A stretch of DNA of 64,000 bases, taken from Pseudolactococcus sp041800635. GTDB lineage: Bacteria; Bacillota; Bacilli; Lactobacillales; Streptococcaceae. The notes under the pieces are model-generated. The model saw only the letters and a program-made list of their open reading frames with translations, had not been told where the DNA came from and searched no databases. Positions 50,960 to 59,795 of the stretch are shown here, in pieces. How positions within the stretch are numbered: position 1 is the first letter of the stretch; each line of letters begins with the position of its first letter. The stretch lies in assembly GCA_047833645.1 (NCBI GenBank), contig CP181259.1:682001-746000 (forward strand). Direction: 5' to 3'. The position numbers were made by a program, and so were the translations under genes.

Positions 50960-51697
50960 TTATAACACTTGAGCCAAAAAATCCTGCGTCCGCTTTTCTT
51001 TAGGGTGATCAAACAGCTCGCTCGGCGCGCCAGTCTCGACGATTTTGCCATCCGCCATAAAAATCACGCGATCCGCCACTTCCTTGGCGAAGCCCATCTC
51101 ATGCGTCACGATCACCATGGTCATCCCATCTTTTGCTAAATCTTGCATGACACTTAAGACATCCCCAACCATTTCAGGATCGAGAGCGGATGTTGGCTCA
51201 TCAAACAGCATGACGTCAGGATTCATGGCAAGTGCTCGCGCAATCGCTACCCGTTGTTGTTGCCCCCCAGATAAACTTTGGGGATAGGCTTCTGCTTTTT
51301 CAGACAGACCCACTTTAGCCAAAAGATCAATGGCCACTTCAACCGCTTCTTCTTTCGATAATTTGCCAGTCGTCATCGGTGCCAAAGTCAAATTATCAAG
51401 GACTGTCATATTCGGAAAAAGATTAAATTGCTGGAAAACCATGCCCATTTTTTCGCGATGCTTAAAGACATCCACAGACTTATCCGCAATATTCGTCCCT
51501 TCAAAATAAACTTCACCCTTGGTCGGCGCTTCAAGTAAATTCATGGTCCGAAGGAAAGTCGATTTACCCGATCCAGAAGGGCCAATCATGACCACCACTT
51601 CGCCGCGCTTAATCTGGATATCCAAACCTTTCAACACTTCATTTTTACCGAAATATTTATGCAAGCCTTTAATTTCAATCAAATTATGTGTGGTCAT
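50960..51697 (-). CDS. Polar amino acid ABC transporter ATPase (GlnQ-like)
   Basis: 245 residues. Seen: MIGPSGSGKSTFLRTMNLLE, QQFNLFPNMTVLDNL, LSGGQQQRVAIARAL, VMLFDEPTSALDPE, VTHEMGFAKEVADR. 4-bp overlap with the permease. No substrate-binding protein is next to it. Confidence 0.93.
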   Translation of the reverse strand: MTTHNLIEIKGLHKYFGKNEVLKGLDIQIKRGEVVVMIGPSGSGKSTFLRTMNLLEAPTKGEVYFEGTNIADKSVDVFKHREKMGMVFQQFNLFPNMTVLDNLTLAPMTTGKLSKEEAVEVAIDLLAKVGLSEKAEAYPQSLSGGQQQRVAIARALAMNPDVMLFDEPTSALDPEMVGDVLSVMQDLAKDGMTMVIVTHEMGFAKEVADRVIFMADGKIVETGAPSELFDHPKEKRTQDFLAQVL

Positions 51698-52380
51698 TTT
51701 GCATATCCTTTCCCAAGTTTTTTCTCTAGGAGACTAATCAAGCGACTGGTAATAAAAGTCACCACGAAATAATAGACAGCAACCAGTAACCAAGGAGACA
51801 AACTTTGATAAGTCGTTGAGCTTGTTGTTTGCGCCCCATTAAAGAGTTCCATGACGCCAATCGTTGCTAAAAGCGAGCTATCCTTGATAATGGTCACAAA
51901 CTCATTTCCCAAAGCAGGCAAGATATTGCGAATCGCTTGCGGTAAAATGACTTTCAGCATCGTTTGATGTGGGCGGATCCCAAGGGAGTAGGCAGCTTCT
52001 GTCTGACCTTTCGGCACAGCATTGATCCCACCACGAACAATTTCCGCAACATAAGCACCTGAGTTCATCGACAAGACGATAATTCCTGGCACAAGGCGTG
52101 ATAAATCTTCTGTCAAAATCCCCAATTGAAATTCTGGCAGTGGCATTTTACCAAGGACTTGGAAACCAATCATGATTTGCACCAACATCGGTGTCCCACG
52201 AAAAATTTCAATGTAGACATTGGCCAACCAACGTAAAACTCTGACTTTTGATAATTTAGCTAGGGCAATCATCGTCCCGAGCAAGGTTCCGATCGCCACG
52301 ACAAAAGCCGAAATCATCAAAGTCACAATCAGGCCATCATTAAAATAAGGCAGGAATTTATCAATAAAATTAAAACTCAT
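51694..52380 (-). CDS. Polar amino acid ABC transporter permease
   Basis: 228 residues, HisM/GlnP type: GTLLGTMIALAKLSK, EIFRGTPMLVQIM, and the EAA loop AAYSLGIRPHQTMLKVILPQ. Forms a dimer with the GlnQ-like ATPase. -10 TATAAT (52420-52415) preceded by TGA; leader about 28 nt. Binding protein must be encoded elsewhere. Confidence 0.93.
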   Translation of the reverse strand: MSFNFIDKFLPYFNDGLIVTLMISAFVVAIGTLLGTMIALAKLSKVRVLRWLANVYIEIFRGTPMLVQIMIGFQVLGKMPLPEFQLGILTEDLSRLVPGIIVLSMNSGAYVAEIVRGGINAVPKGQTEAAYSLGIRPHQTMLKVILPQAIRNILPALGNEFVTIIKDSSLLATIGVMELFNGAQTTSSTTYQSLSPWLLVAVYYFVVTFITSRLISLLEKKLGKGYAK

Positions 52381-52438
52381 AAGGCTCTACTTTCTGAAAA
52401 TAGTATTATCTCTTATTATATCACAAACTCCCAGTCCT

Positions 52439-52807
52439 TTATTTAAATTGGCCGAGATAAAATTTAATTTGACTGCCGGCCTTCACCTTGGTTTCTGTCA
52501 CACCTTTATCCGCAAGCTTGCCATCGACCTTAAAAAGCCAGTAAAGATTGGCAGACTCCACTTGAGAAATACCATCAATTTCCGTGATAATGCCTGATGT
52601 CAAAGTCACTTTTGTCTTGGACTCTAGCAGGTCTAAGACCGTTTCATCGGTTGTGATTGGGACATTTTGATAGGTCTTGACGGTTGACTTGTCAAATTTG
52701 ACGATTAATGTCGCGGTGCCATGCTGTTCAGACTTAACGGTTTTATGGCAAGACGCAAAAACAAGCACTGTTAGGAGACAAAATATACTGAATAAAAATT
52801 TTTTCAT
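52439..52807 (-). CDS. DUF4430-type lipoprotein
   Basis: 122 residues. Seen: signal peptide with lipobox FASCHK (about residues 17-22), then TVKTYQNVPITTDETVLDLLES and ANLYWLFKVDGKLADKGVTETKVKAGSQI, a DUF4430 (transcobalamin-like) domain. Such proteins are surface lipoproteins, sometimes beside cobalamin or other ECF uptake genes; none here. Its ATG stands 7 nt behind the -10 box, without a ribosome site. Confidence 0.8.
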   Translation of the reverse strand: MKKFLFSIFCLLTVLVFASCHKTVKSEQHGTATLIVKFDKSTVKTYQNVPITTDETVLDLLESKTKVTLTSGIITEIDGISQVESANLYWLFKVDGKLADKGVTETKVKAGSQIKFYLGQFK

Positions 52808-52813
52808 AAGACT

Positions 52814-52844
52814 ATTTTATCAAAAAAATGTGTTTGATTGTCAA
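52814..52844 (-). promoter_or_regulatory. DUF4430 gene promoter, leaderless transcript predicted
   Basis: TTGACA (52844-52839), 19-nt spacer, TAAAAT (52819-52814), six bases, ATG. AATAGTCTTATGAAAA from -10 into the gene is identical in metF. Confidence 0.65.
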
Positions 52845-52886
52845 ATCTGCTACTGACAAGTTTGACCGTTTCCAAAATTTTGACCT

Positions 52887-52911
52887 TAAAAAAACCCCGT
52901 GGCGTTTTTCA
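52887..52911 (-). terminator. rloB terminator, left copy of a direct repeat
   Basis: AAACGCC-ACG-GGGGTTT hairpin with seven T on the minus strand; overlaps the rloB stop codon. Differs by one base from 54813-54838. Confidence 0.75.
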
Positions 52912-53502
52912 CTTGCTTTGTAGAAAGGTAACGATTTCCCCGACATTTGTATAAGGATTCTTACGCCAGTCGTCTGAGTTTTGAATCGGCGCGTAGATTT
53001 GAGAATGTGTCAAGGCAATATCTAATGTATGAAAGGTCCGATTGATTTGAGATTTTTGCTTGGCTTGCACTTTTTCGTAAGGTGCGCCTAAATATTGACT
53101 GAGTTTCTTCTCAAGCTTACTTTTATCATGATGAGTCGTGATGCGTTCAAAATGATTGAGTAACCACAGCTCAAAACTACAATTACTAAAAGCAATCTTG
53201 ATGCCAGATGATATTTCCGTGACGCATGATCTTATTTCTTTATCTGCCAAATCATCTTTATCAAAAACAAAAATGATAATATCAGGTTGATCACTTTTAG
53301 GCATTTTCTTAATTGATTTTCCCATCTTATCCATCAATTTCAAACCGGATAGCTTAGACCACTTGATTTTATTGATTGAATATTTTTCGATTCGACCGCT
53401 ATGCCATAATTTTTTAAAATAATATTCTTCCGTGAAACCCTCGGTATAAATATGGACAACTTGTTTTTCATCAAGCTGCTTACTTATTCTCTTACGTGCC
53501 AT
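52909..53502 (-). CDS. RloB-like TOPRIM protein (AbiLii-like)
   Basis: 197 residues. Seen: VVHIYTEGFTEEYYFKKLW (TOPRIM Glu), IIFVFDKDDLAD (Asp motif), IAFSNCSFELWLLNHFE, and KNPYTNVGEIV at the end, the RloB pattern. Family knowledge: RloB-like proteins are the second subunit of AAA-ATPase/TOPRIM defence pairs such as lactococcal AbiL. ATG directly abuts the rloA stop (TAAATG) with CAGGAGG inside rloA. Confidence 0.85.
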   Translation of the reverse strand: MARKRISKQLDEKQVVHIYTEGFTEEYYFKKLWHSGRIEKYSINKIKWSKLSGLKLMDKMGKSIKKMPKSDQPDIIIFVFDKDDLADKEIRSCVTEISSGIKIAFSNCSFELWLLNHFERITTHHDKSKLEKKLSQYLGAPYEKVQAKQKSQINRTFHTLDIALTHSQIYAPIQNSDDWRKNPYTNVGEIVTFLQSK

Positions 53503-54711
53503 TTATACCTCCTGATCAGGTCGCATCACTTCCAGAATCTCATCTACATCAATATTTGGCACTGCACCATAACGCCCTTGCAGATATTTTTTACTGTACT
53601 TCGCATCATTGCGTTTCAGTTCTGTTTTATAATCAAATAAGCTGATGATTTCTGATTCGCCAAATTTATTTTTGCTCATGAAATAAATTTGATCATTGCG
53701 CATATTATGATCCATTAGACTGATTTCATGAGAGGTTAAAATAAACTGACTGTATTGAAATTCACTATTGATTAAAGACAGAAACATCGTTGAAAGCGAT
53801 AGATGAAAACTATCATCAAATTCATCCTGTAAAATCACTTTACCTTGATGGGCTAGTAATGCTAAAATTAAAATAACAGCTTTTTGTGTGCCTGCCGACT
53901 CCTGATCAAAGGAAATCAGAAAATCAGATGTTTCTTCTGACTGATGCACAAATTGCAGATCTAGAGCTTTCAAAAACATTAAAGCATTATTTCTTTCTGG
54001 ATTAGGCCTTAACTCACCCAAGATACCCTTAATAAATTCAACGCTTTGCCGCTCAACAACTTGAACACCTGTAATATTAAAATCAGCATGTTGTAAAATC
54101 GCTAAAAATTGTTTTTTCTTTTCCGGAGACCTTAATAACTCAAATAAAGAACTTCTATCTTTGCTAGTGTACTTATTGACAAACACGATATTTGTTTCAA
54201 ACCATTTTAAAACCGATGCCGCGGCTTTCTGATTGCGGCTTTGATAATAGTCAATTAAAGTTTGATTATCCCGTAATTCTGGTAAATCCTGATGACTTCT
54301 ATCCCAAATGACGGTATCATCAATTTCTAACTTTTCATGATGAATGGCTTGGTCAGTAAAACCAATGGCATAATGATAGAGCTGCGCATCATGAAAAAAA
54401 GTAAGTTCATATTCAGTCGGTAGATTCTTCACGTTGCTTTTATAAGGTTGATAGGATAAAGGCTCCGTCACCTGACGTGTTGGGCTGACAACTAGAGTTC
54501 TCAACTCCCACAAGGCCTCCAAAAAGTTAGACTTACCAGAAGCGTTCGCCCCAAAAATCAAAGAACTTTTTAGAAGTTTGAGATCTTTTTGAACCTCAAA
54601 TGCGTTAAAGGATGTCTTGGCTGTCTTTTTGACATTATAACCTGTTTCCATGCTAAAAATCATGTCATCTTTAATGGATTTAAAATTTTTGACTTTAAAT
54701 TCGACTAACAT
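53503..54711 (-). CDS. RloA-like AAA ATPase (AbiLi-like)
   Basis: 402 residues from ATG 54711 with GGAGGCTC. Seen: N-terminal FKVKNFKSIKDDMIFSME, Walker A LIFGANASGKSNFLEAL, ABC-type signature DQESAGTQKAVILI, Walker B VILQDEFDDS, and a TSHEISLMD switch. SMC/OLD-like overall plan without its own nuclease, which the RloB partner supplies. Pair sits between a metabolic lipoprotein gene and msmK, with its own promoter. Confidence 0.88.
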   Translation of the reverse strand: MLVEFKVKNFKSIKDDMIFSMETGYNVKKTAKTSFNAFEVQKDLKLLKSSLIFGANASGKSNFLEALWELRTLVVSPTRQVTEPLSYQPYKSNVKNLPTEYELTFFHDAQLYHYAIGFTDQAIHHEKLEIDDTVIWDRSHQDLPELRDNQTLIDYYQSRNQKAAASVLKWFETNIVFVNKYTSKDRSSLFELLRSPEKKKQFLAILQHADFNITGVQVVERQSVEFIKGILGELRPNPERNNALMFLKALDLQFVHQSEETSDFLISFDQESAGTQKAVILILALLAHQGKVILQDEFDDSFHLSLSTMFLSLINSEFQYSQFILTSHEISLMDHNMRNDQIYFMSKNKFGESEIISLFDYKTELKRNDAKYSKKYLQGRYGAVPNIDVDEILEVMRPDQEV

Positions 54712-54749
54712 ATGAGCCTCCATTCTGATAAAAACAGAAAAATGTTTTT

Positions 54750-54777
54750 ATTATCAATTATGACATAAAATTGACAA
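54750..54777 (-). promoter_or_regulatory. rloAB promoter
   Basis: TTGTCA (54777-54772), 16-nt spacer, GATAAT (54755-54750). Leader about 32 nt. Confidence 0.6.
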
Positions 54778-54812
54778 AAAGTAAACAAAGCCTGTACACT
54801 TTTATTTAGGTA

Positions 54813-54838
54813 TAAAAAAACGCCCGTGGCGTTTTTCA
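54813..54838 (-). terminator. msmK terminator, right copy of a direct repeat
   Basis: AAACGCC-ACG-GGCGTTT with seven T on the minus strand. Same 25-26 bp as at 52887-52911 apart from one base; rloAB lies between the two. Confidence 0.85.
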
Positions 54839-54850
54839 GGAAGATTCATT

Positions 54851-55981
54851 TTAACCGACGATGCGTTGTTCAGTCTCGAAGTCGAAGAAATGACCTTTGT
54901 TGACATTGAAAGTTAAGTCAACGTCGTCACCTGGTTGACGGAAGTCACGCGCGTCCACTTTTGAGACAAATTCAGTGTCGCCAATTTTAGAATAAAGCAT
55001 GGTTTCAGCACCGAGCAATTCAGAAACGACAACTTCTGCTTTCACATTTTGATTCGGGAAGGCTTCTTGAACAAGGCCATCAGCTGAGATGTCTTCTGGC
55101 CGAATACCGAACCAAACTTTTTTCTTGTCATAGCCAGCGTTTTTAAGGATTTTTTGTTGGCCTTCTGGGATGGCAATGTCAAGACCTGCACCATTTGTCA
55201 TGCAAGTACCGTCAACAGTGACTTCAAAGAAGTTCATAGCAGGGCTACCGATAAAGCCAGCGACGAATTTGTTAGCCGGTTCGTTATAGAGTTCTTTTGG
55301 TGCACCGATTTGTTCGATACGACCAGTTGTCCCGTCAGGGCTCTTAGACGCACTCATGATAACGATCCGATCCGCAAGGGTCATCGCTTCTGTTTGGTCA
55401 TGGGTAACGTAAATTGTTGTTGCCCCGATACGACGGTGAATTTTCGCGATTTCAGCACGCATGGATACCCGAAGTTTGGCATCCAAGTTTGACAAAGGTT
55501 CATCCATGAGGAAGACTTTGGCATCACGGACGATGGCACGGCCCATGGCCACACGTTGGCGTTGACCACCGGACATGTCAGCTGGTTTACGATCCAAGAG
55601 TTCTGTCAAACCAAGGATAGCCGCCGCTTCTTCGACACGTTTTTTGATTTCATCTTTTTTGTATTTGCGCAATTTCAAACCGAAAGCCATGTTGTCAAAT
55701 ACCGTCATGTGTGGATAGAGGGCATAGTTTTGGAAAACCATGGCGATGTCACGGTCTTTAGGGGCTACGTCATTCATACGCACGCCATCAATGGTGAATT
55801 CACCATTTGTGATGTCTTCAAGACCTGCGATCATCCGAAGCGTTGTAGATTTACCACAACCTGAAGGTCCTACGAAAACGATAAATTCTTTATCTTTGAC
55901 ATCCAAGTTGAAATCTTCTACAGCTTTGATTTTCGCATTAGGATATACTTTGTCGACATGTTCTAATTTAAGGGTTGTCAT
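54851..55981 (-). CDS. msmK: Multiple-sugar ABC transporter ATPase (MsmK/UgpC type)
   Basis: 376 residues. Seen: FVGPSGCGKSTTLRMIAGLE, QNYALYPHMTVFDNMAFGL, MSGGQRQRVAMGRAIV, FLMDEPLSNLDAKLR, VTHDQTEAMTLADR, then the regulatory TOBE/OB domain of MalK-type ATPases (FGIRPEDI). Orphan: no permease or binding protein nearby, as usual for MsmK, which serves several sugar importers. cre-like site at its promoter. Confidence 0.93.
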   Translation of the reverse strand: MTTLKLEHVDKVYPNAKIKAVEDFNLDVKDKEFIVFVGPSGCGKSTTLRMIAGLEDITNGEFTIDGVRMNDVAPKDRDIAMVFQNYALYPHMTVFDNMAFGLKLRKYKKDEIKKRVEEAAAILGLTELLDRKPADMSGGQRQRVAMGRAIVRDAKVFLMDEPLSNLDAKLRVSMRAEIAKIHRRIGATTIYVTHDQTEAMTLADRIVIMSASKSPDGTTGRIEQIGAPKELYNEPANKFVAGFIGSPAMNFFEVTVDGTCMTNGAGLDIAIPEGQQKILKNAGYDKKKVWFGIRPEDISADGLVQEAFPNQNVKAEVVVSELLGAETMLYSKIGDTEFVSKVDARDFRQPGDDVDLTFNVNKGHFFDFETEQRIVG

Positions 55982-56013
55982 TGTATCTACCTCTTTTTTT
56001 ATTTGATAAGTTC

Positions 56014-56035
56014 ATTTTACCGCAAACGCTTTCAT
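56014..56035 (-). promoter_or_regulatory. msmK -10 box with cre site
   Basis: TAAAAT (56019-56014) directly preceded by ATGAAAGCGTTTGCG (56035-56021), 14 of 15 matches to the CcpA consensus. Same geometry as at ceo. Confidence 0.7.
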
Positions 56036-56144
56036 TTTATGATATGCAAGTTGCACATGATTACTATATCAACTGCACATAACTTTTCTGACTCACACAA
56101 ACAAAAAACTACCCAGCCTGTAAAGACTAGATAGTTTTAAACGT

Positions 56145-56777
56145 TTAAGCCTCAACTTCTGGGACAACTCTTAATTGTCGCCTCAGCTTTTTAATCGCAA
56201 AGAAGATACGGATAAAGATCAACAAGATCAATAGCCCCAGACCAATAAACAGCCATAAATGTTGTGTTTTTTTAGTCTCTTGGATGGCCTTAACCGCTTT
56301 TAACATGCTAGGCGTAAAAGGCACACGTTCTCCCGTCACCAACAAGCGATGGCTATTGATCCCGATCGGCACACAAGTAACCAAGGTCGTCTGATCTTTA
56401 TCTCCCTCATGACGAATCGCCGTCACATCATCTGCGGTGACTTTTCTGATTTTAACCACCTTGTAAGGCAAGTAGTTACCCGCCACCTTGTAAATGATGA
56501 GCGCCCCTTTTTTGAGTTGTGGCACGTCATTAAACAAGGTTGCACTGGGGATGCCAGAGTGACCGGCAACGACTGAATGATTGCCACTACCTCCGGAAAT
56601 CGGACTGCTCGTCGCCAGCCAAGATGCCCCAACCTGTAGAAACTGGTCACTGCTGTTATCGAAAATCGGCAGATACTGCTTGATCGTCGGCAGATAAATT
56701 TCACCAATCATATGTTTGACATAGATAGCCACTCGGGTTGACTTCCACTTGCCAAGTGGCCAAATTTTTTTCTTCAT
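56145..56777 (-). pseudogene. srtC: Class C sortase, N-terminally truncated
   Basis: Recognisable sortase from about IGEIYLPTIKQYLPIF: SGGSGNHSVVAGHSGIPSAT (catalytic His), TTLVTCVPIGINSHRLLVTGER (catalytic Cys and Arg) and a C-terminal membrane helix. The usual N-terminal 60-90 residues with signal/membrane helix and lid are missing. The upstream DNA is the adhesin gene in another frame, so a deletion has joined the two. The open frame can start inside the adhesin at 56777, but that start codes unrelated residues. Confidence 0.85.
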
Positions 56778-59700
56778 CAGTGCCTAGCGTTCCGATTTTA
56801 TTGACCAAATCTGTTTCAAAGCCCCAAGTGCCATCTGTGCTGGCTTCCTGATTATCGCCCAATCCTGGCACTGTTAAGGTTGCGGTGTTTTTATAGTTTT
56901 GATTGGTCAGGGGATCTTGGCTCAGAGGATTGTCATGAGTCATGGTCATGAGGAAGATGACATTAAAGGTTTTATCGGTCTCTTTTAGGAATTCGACTTC
57001 AAGAACTTTGGTTTGGTCATCATATCGAACTACATAGTCCACACCCTCTATGAAGTCGTAAGTGGGTTGATTTTTTGCGCCGTTCGCTATCGCTTCTGGC
57101 GTTACACGACTAATCGCTGCATAATATCGGGGTGCCCCCACCATATAAACACCACTAACACCAACGGATTCTACGACTCGCACAGTTCCAGGCACATAGT
57201 GATAACTCGTTTCATTCTGCCCAAGATCAGCGGTTTCCAGATGGGACAAATCATCCCTAAAGACTGTTCCCGTAGGTAGGGGTACTTGACCTGTATTAAA
57301 GGTCGTCATAAAGCCGACCATTTCTTCAGTGGCAACTCCTTGATAGAGTGCTGGATCTTGAGAACCATCGGCACTATAATGTGCAAGCCAATTGCCATTA
57401 AAAGTAAGCGCCATTTTTCTCACGCGACCAAACAAATTTAGGGACGCTTTATTATCTAGCCCACCAATCGTTTGAACCGGTCTGCCTTTAAAATCATAGC
57501 CCTCAGGCACTCGAAAGGCTTCTTTACGACCTTTCAGATCGTTATAAATGTCAAGCCAGCCTGTGTTGACATAATCACCATCTTTTTCAGAGTTTTCCTG
57601 ATTCTCACCCCAATACCCAGTCGATTTATTAAAGATACACACATCGGGGTTGACGTGCCAATTCCAAGGGTCATTGACTGCCCAACCTTTTTTTCGTGAC
57701 TCATATAATCGTAATAAGCCTCAAAGCCTGGCCAGTCATAGTTAGGATTACTGTTGGGTTGTGTATCCCATGAATTGAGATAGCCCCTATAAGCGATGAC
57801 ACTCTCATGTGTATCAAAGGTGATGACGAGATCTTCTTTTAACAACGTTTTATACGCACCTTTAAGCTCAATTTCAAAACCACTTTCATAGCCTAGACCA
57901 GCATAGAGTTTCGAGCCATCAGGCAAACGCAAATCTTCATCGTCATCCAAGTTCCGCATTTTTACGGTATAGTCAACGCCTTCTACCAAAGTATGCCATG
58001 GCTCCGAAGTCATCACTTCTAACGTTCCGGGGATGAGCTCACGTTTATAATAAATCCATTTGTATTTATTATAAAGTGGACTGCTATCAAAACCTTCCGT
58101 CGGTTTAAAACTTTCCCAGTCATTTTTATAGAGGATGTAAGAATCAACGATTTTACCATTGACAATGTCTTGGTTTTTCGTATTATATCGGATTGTCCAA
58201 CTGCTGGTCATGCGGTTGGCTACTTTTGGATTCTCAACAGCTACTTTATCAATCCCGAATTCTTTTTCGGGTGTGATGTGACCACCATCACCTGAATCGC
58301 CTATACCATTGATATGCACTTGGTTCCCTAAGCTAATCGTCTGCTCAGGATGAGCCGTCATATAAGCGCTATCTTTCGTAAACCGTGTCGTGTAGGTCAC
58401 TTCATAGTTACGCTTGGCAAAGTTGGGTGTTGCTGGTGGCGTAATCGTCATCGTCGACTGACCACTACCATTTGTCCCAAATGATTTAGTAAAGCTTGAG
58501 GCATCTGTTTGATTATTCAGAGGATTGACAACGACTGAACTCTGTTCGTAGGTATGCGTTCCCGCGCCAGCTGGTGTCACTTTCAAAACATCTTCGATCG
58601 GGTGATTGGCACTACCATCTATCGGATAATAGACTTTGACCGTCCAATACAGGAGGGCATAGTCATAATCAGCCTGCGTCGCAGCGTCACCATTTGCTTT
58701 GAAGTACTTGATTTTATCCTGACCATTTTCTTGATTAAGTTTCTTTTCAAGCACGCCTGTGCCCTGCGCCACATCAAACTCACCAGAATTAACATCTTCC
58801 CAGCCATCATTGCCTGACTTGAAACTGGCTTTATTGGTGATTTTGATTACATCGGGATTGGTCACACGAGTCTTGACGACCACTTTATAGCTGGCACGAC
58901 TCGTACTACCATCCTGAGGCTGAATCGTCCAAGTCACTTCATGACTGCCCGTATTATCAACTTCTGTATAACCACTCGGTTTTAAGAGTGTCTGCCAGCT
59001 CGCACCTTTTTCTTTTTTAGAAACTAGCGCTGAGACAAATGCTTGGTTGGTGCCATAGTCATCTTTGATGATGACATTTGACAAGGCTTGATTTTGATTT
59101 GCTCCTTCATTGACCAGGATTTCCCAAGTAATGATGCCAGAGTTTTTATCATAATCCGTTTGTCTCTTGATAATGGTCGCATTTCCATCTGGTTGTGGAT
59201 TAACCGTCACTTCCTGACCACCAACCTGACTTAGATCAATCGTTTCATCAGTATTAGTCTGACTAAACTCAAACCAGGTATTCACTTCTAGATGGCCTGA
59301 AACATCGTCTAGACTGAGCACAATCGGTTTCCGACTCAGCGTAATTTTACGATCTTCTGTGATGGTGTAGGTCGCAAAAGGTGTATTAGAAAATGTGTCT
59401 GACCCATAGATGGTCCCACTCATTCCGCCAGTTGGAATATAGAAACAGCTCGGCAGATTTTCAAAAATGGTCGGTGTATTTAAGATACTCGCATTTTTCA
59501 AATCATTATCCAATGACCAGTTGATGGTCATCTTGACATTAGTCTTATCCGCGACTTGTGACCCATTGGGCAAAGTGACGTTAGTCCCATCGACTTCAGG
59601 ATCAATTTGTAAGGTCGTTGAAGTTGTCTTATATGCGCCACTATCTTGTGTCACCTGGAAGTCACCTACAGCGGCAGAGACCCGTGTTGGCAAATAAGTT

Positions 59701-59795
59701 AAGTTGAAAAATTGAGGAAGCAAAATACTGAGTAGCATCAGCATATGGAGCATTCTGGTTTTAATCTTGCCCATAAAATTAGCGCCGTCTTTCAT
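56701..59795 (-). pseudogene. Large pilus/adhesin protein, frameshifted and C-terminally truncated
   Basis: About 1031 codons. N-terminal signal peptide (MLHMLMLLSILLPQFFNLTYLP), then repeated beta-sandwich adhesion domains of the isopeptide/collagen-binding-like type (NSGIITWEILVNEGANQNQ, MTSSWTIRYNTKNQDI). In a run of seven A (plus-strand T 57688-57694) one A is missing; with eight A the protein continues GWAVNDPWNWHVNPDVC. The remaining frame ends at 56701 just as a new domain begins (LATWQVEVNPSGY); no LPXTG anchor is left. ATGA overlap with the pilin gene upstream. Confidence 0.85.
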
